DNA from: Lishizhenia tianjinensis
GTDB taxonomy: Bacteria > Bacteroidota > Bacteroidia > Flavobacteriales_D > Crocinitomicaceae
Direction: 5' to 3'
Assembly (NCBI RefSeq): GCF_900116425.1
Contig: NZ_FPAS01000002.1
Coordinates: 142,537-206,536, forward strand
Length of the DNA: 64,000 bases
Part shown: positions 9,048 through 16,910 of the stretch, one piece after another
Numbering within the stretch: the stretch's first letter is position 1
How the letters are laid out: each line of letters starts with the position of its first letter
Translations under genes and position numbers: made by a program
The notes under the pieces: model-generated
What the model saw: only the letters and a program-made list of their open reading frames with translations
Databases searched by the model: none
What the model was told of the DNA's origin: nothing

Positions 9048-9079
9048 TTCTTTAACTTTTTAAAGGGTTAATTCGACCG

Positions 9080-9111
9080 CAAAGAAAAAAGTAAAACTTT
9101 ATAAAACAAAA
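9080..9111 (-). promoter_or_regulatory. Probable promoter of the acpP operon
   Basis: On the minus strand TTTTG (9107-9111) is followed after 19 bases by TTTCTTTG (9080-9087). This fits the Bacteroidota pattern TTTG-N19-TAnnTTTG except that the A at the second position of the -7 box is T. It lies 33 bases before the acpP start. Confidence 0.6.
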
Positions 9112-9114
9112 TTT

Positions 9115-9795
9115 TTATTCATAATATTGAATTATTTCACGCTTCGCTTTCCTTTTCAAGTCTGGAACTCGCGCCCCTTTTTTAGGGTATCCTACTGGGA
9201 TGAGTAGAAAGGGTCTTTCATTTTCTGGCCTATTCAGGGCTTTGATTAGAAAATTCATTGGACTCGGAGTATGGGTCAACGAAACTAATCCTGCATTATG
9301 AATTGCTGCTAATAAAAAACCTGCGGCCAAACCTACAGACTCATTAACATAGTAATTGTTCTTTTTTTTCCCGTCTACAATATCGTAAGGTTTTTTCATA
9401 ACTACAATAATCCATGGAACAATTTCTATGAATTCTTTGTGCCAATCTGTGCCAAGTGGAGCGAGGTCTTTTAACCATTCGTCTTTCATGCGGCCATTGT
9501 AAGATTTGTACTCTTCCTCTTCGGCTAGTTTGCGGATTTCTTTTTTAAGCTCTTGGTTAGATATTAAACAAAAGGTCCAAGGCTGTTTATGTGCTCCAGA
9601 AGGCGCCGTACTTGCGGTCATGATAATGTTCTCAACCACCTCCTTGGGTACTGGTGTATCGGCAAAGTCGCGCACTGACCTGCGCTTATCCATAAATGTG
9701 AAAAATTCCTGAGATCTGTTGAGCATTTCACACTCATCATAGCTTTGATTTTCATAAGGAACAGTAGGGTACTCTTCTTTCTCGTTGTCTATCAT
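9115..9795 (-). CDS. Nitroreductase-fold flavoprotein, iodotyrosine deiodinase-like
   Basis: A 226-aa FMN-dependent enzyme of the nitroreductase superfamily, closest in pattern to iodotyrosine deiodinase. Visible matches to that subfamily are RRSVRDFADTPVP, TAPSGAHKQPWTF, LAAIHNAGLVSLTHTPSP and LIPVGYPKKGARVPDLKRK. The three lid residues that hold the substrate zwitterion in human and bacterial deiodinases (Glu, Tyr, Lys with spacings +4 and +21) are present as E95, Y99 and K120. A role in reductive dehalogenation of halotyrosines or halophenols is therefore plausible. It has no membrane anchor, unlike the mammalian enzyme. General nitroreductase activity is the alternative. Confidence 0.82.
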   Translation of the reverse strand: MIDNEKEEYPTVPYENQSYDECEMLNRSQEFFTFMDKRRSVRDFADTPVPKEVVENIIMTASTAPSGAHKQPWTFCLISNQELKKEIRKLAEEEEYKSYNGRMKDEWLKDLAPLGTDWHKEFIEIVPWIIVVMKKPYDIVDGKKKNNYYVNESVGLAAGFLLAAIHNAGLVSLTHTPSPMNFLIKALNRPENERPFLLIPVGYPKKGARVPDLKRKAKREIIQYYE

Positions 9796-9858
9796 ATATT
9801 AAAGTAAGGACGAATAAATCTGTGGGGAAAAAATAAGAATAAATACGTTGAATGTTCA

Positions 9859-9866
9859 TAACTTTG
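9859..9866 (+). promoter_or_regulatory. -7 promoter box before purN
   Basis: TAACTTTG matches TAnnTTTG exactly. Only four bases separate it from the ATG at 9871, so the transcript would start at or next to the start codon. No -33 element is clear at the expected spacing. Confidence 0.5.
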
Positions 9867-9870
9867 CCCC

Positions 9871-10446
9871 ATGAAAAAAATTAAAGTCTTCGTTTTTGCA
9901 TCGGGTGGAGGAACCAATGCTGAGAAATTATTTAACTATTTTAAAGATTCAGATCGTGTAGAAATGAGTCGTATGGTTTGTAATAAGGAAGGGGCTAAGG
10001 TATTTGACAGAGCTGCAAAGTTTGGGGTAGAATCTACCTTAATCACTAATGAACAAGCCGCGGATAGTGCTTTTTTAATTGACCTATGTAAGGAGGCTGA
10101 CTTTATAGTTCTAGCAGGGTATTTGAGAAAAATACCAGCAGGTTTCATTCAACAATTTCCGGAGCGCATCGTAAATATCCATCCAAGTTTATTACCCAAA
10201 TATGGTGGTAAGAATTTTTACGGTGAAAAAGTGCATTTGGCAGTTTTGGAGAACAAAGAGAAGGAAACAGGAATTACTATACACTATGTGAATGAGAATT
10301 TTGATGAAGGGAGAATTATTGCTCAGCTTCATACAAAATTGGAGGAGAAGGATGATTTAGCTGCTGTGCAACGCAAGGTACAAATTTTAGAACATGCATA
10401 TTTCCCATTCGTAGTAGAACAGGAGGTGCTTAAAATAGAGCAATGA
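9871..10446 (+). CDS. purN: Phosphoribosylglycinamide formyltransferase
   Basis: A 191-aa enzyme of purine synthesis that transfers a formyl group from 10-formyl-tetrahydrofolate to GAR. It opens with VFVFASGGGTNAEKLF, the phosphate-binding loop. The catalytic block is INIHPSLLPKYGG, followed by GITIHYVNENFDEGRIIAQ, giving the Asn-His-Asp catalytic set. The length is usual for PurN. The marC gene follows after one base. Confidence 0.93.
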   Translation: MKKIKVFVFASGGGTNAEKLFNYFKDSDRVEMSRMVCNKEGAKVFDRAAKFGVESTLITNEQAADSAFLIDLCKEADFIVLAGYLRKIPAGFIQQFPERIVNIHPSLLPKYGGKNFYGEKVHLAVLENKEKETGITIHYVNENFDEGRIIAQLHTKLEEKDDLAAVQRKVQILEHAYFPFVVEQEVLKIEQ

Positions 10447-10447
10447 A

Positions 10448-11059
10448 ATGATAGATTTCTTTTTAGAGTTTAGTTTAGAAGGTTTTTTTAAGGCATTCAT
10501 GGTATTGTTTGCCGTTATTGACATCGTAGGATCTATTCCCTTGATCATAAAGATTAAGGAAAAGAACGAAGTAAACCCAGCAAAAGCTTCTTTGGTTTCG
10601 TTAGGAATAATGTTGGCCTTCTTGATTGTTGGGGAGGGGATATTAGGATTGTTCGGTGTTGGAGTGCGTTCTTTCGCCGTTGCAGGTTCCCTTATTTTAT
10701 TTGCTATGGCGGTAGAAATGATAATGGGAGTGGAGTTATTTAAGGACGATGGTTCTGGAGGTAAAATGGCCAGTATCGTTCCTTTAGCGTTCCCAATTAT
10801 TGCTGGAGCTGGGTCTATGACGACCATAATTTCACTTCAGGCAGAATATTCTTTCATCAATATTTGTTTGGCGATTATTGCCAATATATTGGTGGTGTAT
10901 GTGGTGTTAAAATTAACAAAGAGGATAGAACGTTTACTAGGTCCGGGAGGGATAGCCATCTTAAAAAAGGTGTTTGGAATTATTCTATTAGCCATAGCTA
11001 TTAAGCTGTTTGCTACAAATATTCCGGCCTTGTTTGAGAATTTACACGGAACAAAATAA
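10448..11059 (+). CDS. MarC family integral membrane protein
   Basis: A 203-aa protein with six hydrophobic helices. It carries the MarC/UPF0056 pattern AVIDIVGSIPL near the N-terminus and PLAFPIIAGAGSMTTIISL in the middle. The function of the family is unresolved; it was once linked to multiple antibiotic resistance. It starts one base after the purN stop and is followed by a hairpin terminator. Confidence 0.9.
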   Translation: MIDFFLEFSLEGFFKAFMVLFAVIDIVGSIPLIIKIKEKNEVNPAKASLVSLGIMLAFLIVGEGILGLFGVGVRSFAVAGSLILFAMAVEMIMGVELFKDDGSGGKMASIVPLAFPIIAGAGSMTTIISLQAEYSFINICLAIIANILVVYVVLKLTKRIERLLGPGGIAILKKVFGIILLAIAIKLFATNIPALFENLHGTK

Positions 11060-11082
11060 CAAAGTAGAATATGATATTGAAG

Positions 11083-11114
11083 AAAAGGACTTCCATTGGG
11101 GAGTCCTTTTTTTT
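11083..11114 (+). terminator. Terminator after purN-marC
   Basis: The stem AAAAGGACT / AGTCCTTTT is followed by further T residues, 23 bases after the marC stop. Because it would lie inside the longest possible reading frame of the next gene, it also argues that the next gene starts later, at 11188. Confidence 0.85.
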
Positions 11115-11187
11115 GTTGTTAAATAGCGAGATGAAAAATGCTGATGTAAGAAACAAATATTACTTTAGTTTCAGATGTTTAATTGAA

Positions 11188-12756
11188 ATGAAGGGAATCT
11201 TTGCAAAACAGATAGTTTATCCTGTCTTAGCCTTGGTGATAGGACTCGTACTCGTTCAAATGCGTGTTTTGGGTTGGGATTTATCTCGTATCCCAGGAGA
11301 TTTGGGGGATGCTCGATTTAACATGTATTTATTGGAACATGCCTATCAGTTTAGTACGGGGCAATGGGCTGAGTATTGGAATGCGGGTTTCTTTTACCCA
11401 GCGGCCAATGCTATTTCATTTTCTGATAACCTTTTAGGCTCTTCTCCTATTTATATAATAGGACGATGGTTAGGATTGAGTAGAGAAGGAGCTTTTCAGT
11501 TTTGGATTGTAATCCTTGCGATTTTAAATTTTGTTTGTGCTTATCTGTTTTTGAAGAAGGTAAGTAAACGAGCAGATTTAAGTGCGCTAGGAGCCTATAT
11601 ATTTGCTTTTTCTATCGTGTTGTTTTCGCAAATGTACCACGTGCAAACCATGCCGCGTTTTCCTTTTCCATTAATGTTGATGTTTGCCTACATGTTTCAT
11701 CAGAAAGGGGAGCGTAAGTATTTTGTACTGACGGTTTGGATGTTGGTTTGGCAATTCTATTGTGGCGTTTATTTAGGGTTTTTCGCCTTGTTTATCTTGG
11801 GAGTATACATTTTGGTAAATGTATTTCTTCACCCCGCTTATTACAAAGCGTTTTATAAGGAAAAAGCGAATCTACTGTACATACTTCTTCATGCAGCCTT
11901 GCAAGGAGTAGCTATGGCTGTTTTGATGTATCCATATTTTTTAAGGTCTAGAGGGACAGAACCTTATACTTTAGAACGAATTTTGGCCACGGTACCCAGG
12001 CCGGCTTCTTATTTCTACAGCATAGAAGGTACTTTGTTATGGAAGTTTTTATCCGATGTGGGTAATGGTTGGGAATGGTCGTACACCCAAACATTATTTA
12101 CAGGTGGTGTTGCAAGTTTAAGTATAGTTGCCCTGCTGGTATTATGGCTTATCAAGAAAGAAGTGCGTAAAGAATTTTGGAGTAAAAGAAATAGAGCTTT
12201 CCTTATTACGGCAATACTCACCTTTATCTTTTTTATTAAAATAGGTGATCATAGTTTGTATGCTCTAATTAAGGGAATTCCTGGCTTTGGAGCTTTACGT
12301 AGTTTGGATAGAATGATAAACCTTGAATTGCTTTTTATTGCTTTGGCCTTTGTATACATCGCTAAGAAATATCTTTTTAGGAAGGAAAGATTTTGGATGT
12401 TTGCCCTTGCAATGACCATATTGGGAGTGGATAATTACAAGGAAGATGTTGGTGGAATGACCATAGGTAAGTTTGAATCGCAGGAAAGGGTAAATATTGT
12501 ATTGGCCAAGATGTCCGATTTTTCTAAGGAAGATATATTGTGTTACCAACCCGATACATTGACCGATAACTGTATATATTATCAATTGGATGCCATGCAG
12601 GCAGCTCAAGAGAAAGGTGTGAAAAGTGTAAATGGTTACAGTGCCACCTCGCCTTATGGATTTGATATGTTTTGGCGAGAGTTGAATGATGCTGGGAGAA
12701 GAAAATGGATGGAAATGAGTGGTGCAGATACAACGCATGTGGTTGTAGTGCATTAA
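11188..12756 (+). CDS. Multi-pass membrane protein, GT-C glycosyltransferase-like
   Basis: About 522 aa from the ATG at 11188 (MKGIFAKQIVYPVLALVIG); the frame is open from 11071 but that stretch contains the marC terminator. Roughly ten to eleven hydrophobic helices are visible. The first outside loop carries an acidic stretch with GDLGDARFN, like the Asp-containing loop of GT-C transferases that use lipid-linked sugars. The C-terminal 110 residues are soluble. The real acceptor and donor cannot be told, and the gene stands alone. Confidence 0.7.
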   Translation: MKGIFAKQIVYPVLALVIGLVLVQMRVLGWDLSRIPGDLGDARFNMYLLEHAYQFSTGQWAEYWNAGFFYPAANAISFSDNLLGSSPIYIIGRWLGLSREGAFQFWIVILAILNFVCAYLFLKKVSKRADLSALGAYIFAFSIVLFSQMYHVQTMPRFPFPLMLMFAYMFHQKGERKYFVLTVWMLVWQFYCGVYLGFFALFILGVYILVNVFLHPAYYKAFYKEKANLLYILLHAALQGVAMAVLMYPYFLRSRGTEPYTLERILATVPRPASYFYSIEGTLLWKFLSDVGNGWEWSYTQTLFTGGVASLSIVALLVLWLIKKEVRKEFWSKRNRAFLITAILTFIFFIKIGDHSLYALIKGIPGFGALRSLDRMINLELLFIALAFVYIAKKYLFRKERFWMFALAMTILGVDNYKEDVGGMTIGKFESQERVNIVLAKMSDFSKEDILCYQPDTLTDNCIYYQLDAMQAAQEKGVKSVNGYSATSPYGFDMFWRELNDAGRRKWMEMSGADTTHVVVVH

Positions 12757-12775
12757 TAGAATTAGAATTCTGCTA

Positions 12776-12905
12776 GGGATAGAAATGGATACCCCACAAG
12801 CCGAATGAAGATTGAAAGTTGAAAAGGGTAGAGCGACAGGATGAAGCTTTGCCCTTTTTATTTACTTGAAACTTTATGAGGGTGAGGAGTAGAAATGGAT
12901 AGCCC
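12776..12905. repeat. Pair of GATAGAAATGGATA-type intergenic repeats
   Basis: Two related blocks, GGGATAGAAATGGATACCCC (12776-12795) and GAGTAGAAATGGATAGCCCG (12886-12905), flank the terminator of the membrane-protein gene. Similar blocks lie in other gaps of the window, near 21758 (minus strand) and 38478. The gap 12757-12988 otherwise holds two terminator hairpins and no gene. Confidence 0.5.
12822..12859 (+). terminator. Terminator after the GT-C-like gene
   Basis: The outer stem AAAAGGG / CCCTTTT can be extended by an inner AGAGC / GCTTT pairing and is followed by a T-rich stretch. Confidence 0.6.
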
Positions 12906-12941
12906 GTGAAGGCAGCCAAATAAAAAAATGTCATCAAAAAG

Positions 12942-12968
12942 AAAGGGACCTCGAAATGAGATCCCTTT
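12942..12968 (-). terminator. Terminator of the acyl-CoA dehydrogenase gene
   Basis: On the minus strand the stem AAAGGGA / TCCCTTT is followed by CTTTTTG, 20 bases after the stop codon at 12989. Confidence 0.75.
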
Positions 12969-12988
12969 GCAATATTATATGTGTTGAC

Positions 12989-14191
12989 TTATTTGTTTAA
13001 GTCTGGCATTTCTCTTGTGAACGCTGGAATTCCAGTAACATCCATACCTGTAATTAACAAGTGGATATCGTGCGTACCCTCGTAGGTAACTACAGACTCT
13101 AAGTTAGCCATGTGACGCATCATAGAGTACTCAGAAGTAATACCCATACCACCGTGGATTTGACGAGCCTCACGTGCAATGTTTAATGCGATTTCAACGT
13201 TGTTACGTTTCGCCATAGAGATTTGTGCAGAAGTTGCTTTTCCTTCATTTCTCAATTGACCCAAGCGGAAGGTTAACAATTGCGCTTTCGTGATCTCTGT
13301 AATCATCTCAGCCAATTTCTTTTGAATCAACTGGAAAGATCCGATAGGAACATTAAACTGAGTTCTTTCTTTAGAGTATCTTAACGCTTGATCGTAACAG
13401 TCCATAGCAGCACCTAAAGCACCCCATGCGATACCGAAACGAGCAGAATCTAAACAAGATAATGGCGCACCTAAACCGCTTCTACCTGGTAATAAGTTTT
13501 CTTTAGGAACTTTTACGTTTTCGAAGATTAATTCTCCAGTTGCAGAAGCTCTTAATGAAAGTTTACCGTGCATTTCTGGTGTAGAGAAACCTTCCATACC
13601 TCTTTCAACTACCAATCCGTGAATTCTTCCTTCTTCGTTTTTCGCCCAAACTACAGCGATGTCAGCAAAAGGAGCATTAGAAATCCACATTTTAGCTCCA
13701 TTTAACAAGTAGTGATCACCCATGTCTTTAAAGTTGGTAATCATACCTGCAGGGTTAGATCCGTGATCTGGTTCAGTTAAACCGAAACATCCGATCATTT
13801 CTCCTGTAGCTAATTTTGGCAAGTATTTCATTTTTTGCTCTTCAGATCCGTACTTCCAAATAGGGTACATCACCAATGAACTTTGAACGGATGCAGTAGA
13901 ACGAAGACCTGAGTCACAACGCTCTAATTCTTGCATAATTAAACCGTAAGAAATTTGGTCTAATTCTGGTCCTCCATACTTGGTAGGAATGTAAGGTCCG
14001 AAAGCACCAATTTCACCCAAACCACTTAAGATGTGCATAGGGAAAGTAGCGTTTTCGTAGTGCTCATCTATGATAGGAGAAACTTCTTTCTTAACCCATG
14101 CACGTGCAGTATCACGGATTAATTTGTGTTCATCTGTAAGCAAGTCATCCATGTTAAAGTAATCTGGATGTGTATATAGATCTGTTGCCAT
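12989..14191 (-). CDS. Acyl-CoA dehydrogenase, glutaryl-CoA dehydrogenase type
   Basis: A 400-aa FAD enzyme. The pattern is that of glutaryl-CoA dehydrogenases: GLRSTASVQSSLVMYPI, with the arginine that binds the distal carboxylate, then GCFGLTEPDHGSNP. The catalytic glutamate is in the YEGTHDIH block near the C-terminus, where this subfamily has it. The family oxidises and decarboxylates glutaryl-CoA to crotonyl-CoA in lysine and tryptophan breakdown. Other short-chain acyl-CoA substrates cannot be excluded. It is a single-gene unit with its own terminator. Confidence 0.88.
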   Translation of the reverse strand: MATDLYTHPDYFNMDDLLTDEHKLIRDTARAWVKKEVSPIIDEHYENATFPMHILSGLGEIGAFGPYIPTKYGGPELDQISYGLIMQELERCDSGLRSTASVQSSLVMYPIWKYGSEEQKMKYLPKLATGEMIGCFGLTEPDHGSNPAGMITNFKDMGDHYLLNGAKMWISNAPFADIAVVWAKNEEGRIHGLVVERGMEGFSTPEMHGKLSLRASATGELIFENVKVPKENLLPGRSGLGAPLSCLDSARFGIAWGALGAAMDCYDQALRYSKERTQFNVPIGSFQLIQKKLAEMITEITKAQLLTFRLGQLRNEGKATSAQISMAKRNNVEIALNIAREARQIHGGMGITSEYSMMRHMANLESVVTYEGTHDIHLLITGMDVTGIPAFTREMPDLNK

Positions 14192-14219
14192 GTGATTTTA
14201 TTTTATTTTAGAATCGCCA

Positions 14220-14227
14220 CAAAATTA
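14220..14227 (-). promoter_or_regulatory. -7 box of the acyl-CoA dehydrogenase gene
   Basis: TAATTTTG on the minus strand matches TAnnTTTG and lies 28 bases before the start codon at 14191. No clear -33 box is seen. Confidence 0.45.
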
Positions 14228-14281
14228 GCGAAATATCTAGATTTTTTAAGTTCTTTAGCCAAGTGATTTAAAGATTGCTTC

Positions 14282-14289
14282 TATTTTTG
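14282..14289 (+). promoter_or_regulatory. -7 box of the DUF4271-hemD unit
   Basis: TATTTTTG matches TAnnTTTG. Transcription from it would begin near 14295, so the GTG at 14289 cannot be the start and the ATG at 14307 is preferred. Confidence 0.5.
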
Positions 14290-14306
14290 TGAAAGCACAA
14301 TACTCT

Positions 14307-15023
14307 ATGTTACGAAAAAGTCTTCTTTTTTTATTCTTAACAATATTTGCCCAAATTTCATGGGCCAGCGATCAGGTATATAGCCTTACGGAGCGTTCGA
14401 GTAGTGTTCCTACCTTTGTTTATTATGTCTTGTGCGGTAGTTTATTGATTTTGTCGGTGGCTAAAATAATGAACACTGAAATCTTCGGGAATTTCTCTTT
14501 TGCATTTGTTTCTATAAAGAGCATGTTTATGTTAGAGAAGGAAGGTTGGAACACCTTGAAAGATGGCGGATGGTTATTGCTCTTGAATTATTTCGTTGTG
14601 GTGAGTTTAGGGATGTATATGTTTCTCCAGCATTTCCATGTTAATAGGGTATTAAGTTTTGGGCTGGCGGCTTATTATCTCTTACAGATTTTAGCCTTGT
14701 TTTTAACGGGAGTTGTTACTGGTAATTTTAAGCGCTTTTTTCATTCCTTTAGAAGTTACACCCTTGTGCATCAAATGCTGGGTATAGCCTTAATACCTTT
14801 TCTTTTGATTTGGGTATTAAATGAAGGGACAAATTCTATTTATCATTGGATATTTATAGGCTTGTGTGTTGTGTTTCAGTTGTATAAAATATTTCGTGGT
14901 TTTGTGATTGCAATTCGTCAGAATTTTGAATGGTATTATATTATTTTATACCTTTGCACGCTGGAAATTTTGCCCATCCTCGCTTTAATGAGAGGGTTAG
15001 CGGGTGGAATTGAGGGAGTGTAA
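14307..15023 (+). CDS. DUF4271 domain membrane protein
   Basis: About 238 aa with a signal-like first segment (MLRKSLLFLFLTIFAQISWAS). Around six further hydrophobic helices follow, with the pattern GGWLLLLNYF and FHSFRSYTLVHQMLGIALIP in between. The DUF4271 family is restricted to Bacteroidota and commonly precedes the uroporphyrinogen-III synthase gene, as here with a 30-base gap. Its role is unknown; an envelope function connected with heme or tetrapyrrole supply would be speculation. Confidence 0.85.
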   Translation: MLRKSLLFLFLTIFAQISWASDQVYSLTERSSSVPTFVYYVLCGSLLILSVAKIMNTEIFGNFSFAFVSIKSMFMLEKEGWNTLKDGGWLLLLNYFVVVSLGMYMFLQHFHVNRVLSFGLAAYYLLQILALFLTGVVTGNFKRFFHSFRSYTLVHQMLGIALIPFLLIWVLNEGTNSIYHWIFIGLCVVFQLYKIFRGFVIAIRQNFEWYYIILYLCTLEILPILALMRGLAGGIEGV

Positions 15024-15053
15024 AAAAGTATAAAACTATAATAACTACAGATT

Positions 15054-15806
15054 TTGAGCGTAAAAACCATACTAGTATCGCAGCCAAAGCCTGAGAACGA
15101 CAAGTCGCCTTATTTCGACTTGGCGGAGAAGTATAAACTGAAGATAGATTTTCGTCCGTTTATACATGTCGAGGGTGTTGAGAAGAACGAGTTCAGAAAC
15201 CAAAGGGTAAACTTACAAGATTTTACAGCAGTAATTTTAACATCAAAAACAGCGGTAGACCATTACTTTAGGATAGCAGAAGAGATGAGATATGAAGTGC
15301 CAGATAGCATGAAGTATTTCTGTATTTCTGAAGCTGTTGCTTACTACTTACAGAAGTATGTTACCTACAGAAAAAGAAAAATTTTCCATGGTAAGACTAC
15401 GATTCACGACTTAATGGATGCTATCAAAAAGCACAAGAAAGAAAAATTCTTGTTGCCCTGTTCTGATATTTTGAGAGACGTAATTCCTGAAGTTCTGAAT
15501 GAGAATAAAATAGATTTTCAAAAAGCAGTTTTGTACCGCACAGTTTGTTCTGACTTGTCAGACTTGGAGTCGGTAACCTATGACATGTTGGTGTTCTTTT
15601 CACCATCTGGAATTGAGTCGCTATTGAAAAACTTCCCAGACTTTAAACAAAACAACACTATGATTGCCGCTTTTGGTCCGACAACGGCCAAAGCTATTGT
15701 AGACAATAATTTGAGGTTGGATTTACATGCACCCCAACCCAATGCACCGTCTATGACGATGGCAATTGAGAATTACGTGAAAGACTTTTTGAAGAAGAAG
15801 AAGTAA
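15054..15806 (+). CDS. hemD: Uroporphyrinogen-III synthase
   Basis: A 250-aa enzyme that closes and inverts ring D of hydroxymethylbilane in heme and siroheme synthesis. It begins VKTILVSQPKPENDKSPY, a form common in Bacteroidota HemD. Later blocks are TAVILTSKTAVDHYF, FLLPCSDILRDVIPE and FFSPSGIESLL, followed by FGPTTAKAI. The start codon is TTG at 15054; no ATG lies close enough to give this N-terminus. A strong terminator follows. Confidence 0.9.
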   Translation: MSVKTILVSQPKPENDKSPYFDLAEKYKLKIDFRPFIHVEGVEKNEFRNQRVNLQDFTAVILTSKTAVDHYFRIAEEMRYEVPDSMKYFCISEAVAYYLQKYVTYRKRKIFHGKTTIHDLMDAIKKHKKEKFLLPCSDILRDVIPEVLNENKIDFQKAVLYRTVCSDLSDLESVTYDMLVFFSPSGIESLLKNFPDFKQNNTMIAAFGPTTAKAIVDNNLRLDLHAPQPNAPSMTMAIENYVKDFLKKKK

Positions 15807-15829
15807 TTTTCGGTAAGAATATTGAGAGG

Positions 15830-15857
15830 AACCACGGCGAGAGTCGTGGTTTTTTTG
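15830..15857 (+). terminator. Terminator after hemD
   Basis: The stem AACCACG / CGTGGTT has an 8-base loop and is followed by a run of T, 24 bases after the hemD stop. Confidence 0.9.
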
Positions 15858-15893
15858 TGGGGTTTAATTGGTTTGAGGAGATAGGGTGTTAAC

Positions 15894-16815
15894 CTTGATT
15901 AGTCGCATAATTTCCATGACTTTTATTTGTTAAGGAAATTAAATTGACGTAACTTAAGATTCAACCTAATCTAAAATATCATGGACCTAACAACATTTAT
16001 CCAACAATTTGGAACCGAAAGAAAGTGCGAGAAGTTTGTTCAATCTCAAAGAGAAAAACACGGTGTTATCTGCACGTGTTGTTCTAAGAAAGTTAGCAAT
16101 TGGCGGTCGGTACAGAAGTATTGGCGATGTTCTTGCGGCAACAAAATTTCATTAAAAGCAGGGACCCTTATGGAGTCATCAAAATTGTCTTTGGCTGTTT
16201 GGTTTAAGGCTATGTTTTTAATGACTCATGTTAAAAAATCATATTCAATTTTAGAGCTATCTAGAATTCTAGGAATCAATCGCTATCGAACCGTTTGGTA
16301 TTTATCTATGAAGTTAAGGGTGGGGATGGGACAAGATTTGTTGGGCAAGGAATATTTTCAATTCTTGTATTTAATCTCTAAGGCTAAGGCTCAAACTTCT
16401 CAGTTGAAAGCAATTCAGAATTATTCTATCAGTGCAATTTTAAAGTCGAAAATCTATAAAAGGGATGAGATTAATTTAATTGCGCCGGTAGATGTTCTCA
16501 AGAAAGTAGAGGTAGAAGAATTTAACCTGAAACGCAAAGGGTATAGGTGTTTGAAGGTTTTCGGTGTGCAAAGAAAGATAGAACTTAAAGAAGTTCACTA
16601 TGCAGTAAAACCAGACGTTCAGTTATGGTTGAGTACTTTGGTTGCAAATTCCAATAGAATGCTCAATGGAATTCATCATGGTGTTAGTTTTTTACACCTT
16701 CAAAAGTATATGTTTGAGTATTCCTTTAACTATAATTTGAGGAGCCAGGATAAGTTTGAAAAATTGAAAAATTGTGTTCTGTTTTAAAGGATTGGAAAGC
16801 ATGCGACTAATCAAG
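15894..16815 (+). mobile_element. IS1595-like insertion element with intact terminal inverted repeats
   Basis: The ends are inverted repeats. CTTGATTAGTCGCAT (15894-15908) is matched perfectly by its reverse complement at 16801-16815. After two mismatches, six more bases match (TTTCCA inward), giving 21 of 23 identical. The 922-bp unit contains one gene, an IS1595-type transposase relative. The 8-bp flanks (15886-15893 and 16816-16823) differ, so no target-site duplication is seen. The element sits between the hemD terminator and pbp1A and does not break a gene. See the transposase entry for the degraded core. Confidence 0.85.
15981..16787 (+). CDS. IS1595/ISXO2-family transposase-like protein, probably inactive
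   Basis: A 268-aa protein. The N-terminal part matches the IS1595 zinc-ribbon region: cysteines 31, 34, 50 and 52, then KAGTLMESSKLSLAVWF and LELSRILGINRYRTVWYL. The extreme C-terminal part also matches the family (NRMLNGIHHGVSFLHLQKY). Between them, the usual VDE block, the second catalytic Asp and the Asn/Lys pair of the family cannot be found. The region 119-210 reads as unrelated or eroded sequence, yet the frame has no stop. The usual length is about 300 aa. It may be a defective copy moved by a relative in trans. Confidence 0.75.
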   Translation: MDLTTFIQQFGTERKCEKFVQSQREKHGVICTCCSKKVSNWRSVQKYWRCSCGNKISLKAGTLMESSKLSLAVWFKAMFLMTHVKKSYSILELSRILGINRYRTVWYLSMKLRVGMGQDLLGKEYFQFLYLISKAKAQTSQLKAIQNYSISAILKSKIYKRDEINLIAPVDVLKKVEVEEFNLKRKGYRCLKVFGVQRKIELKEVHYAVKPDVQLWLSTLVANSNRMLNGIHHGVSFLHLQKYMFEYSFNYNLRSQDKFEKLKNCVLF

Positions 16816-16910
16816 ATGTGATTCTATTCTCAGCAAATAATAAATCCCCCTCCATCCCCTTCCCATCTTTCCCCACAAATAACTATTTTTATCCTGTAAT
16901 TACATCATCC

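Noticed and set aside
11071-11187. N-terminal extension of the GT-C-like protein
   Set aside because: It contains the marC terminator hairpin; the ATG at 11188 gives a normal membrane-protein start.
12295-12753. Minus-strand frame of 152 aa inside the GT-C-like gene
   Set aside because: Its composition (rich in His, Ile, Tyr) is that of the complement of a membrane-protein gene and no family is recognisable.
15886-16823. 8-bp target-site duplication around the IS1595-like element
   Set aside because: The flanking octamers (GTGTTAAC and ATGTGATT) differ, so none is claimed.
16818-16910. N-terminal extension of PBP1A
   Set aside because: It gives a proline- and asparagine-rich stretch unlike the family; MAKAKKEKQ at 16911 is a normal start just before the membrane anchor.
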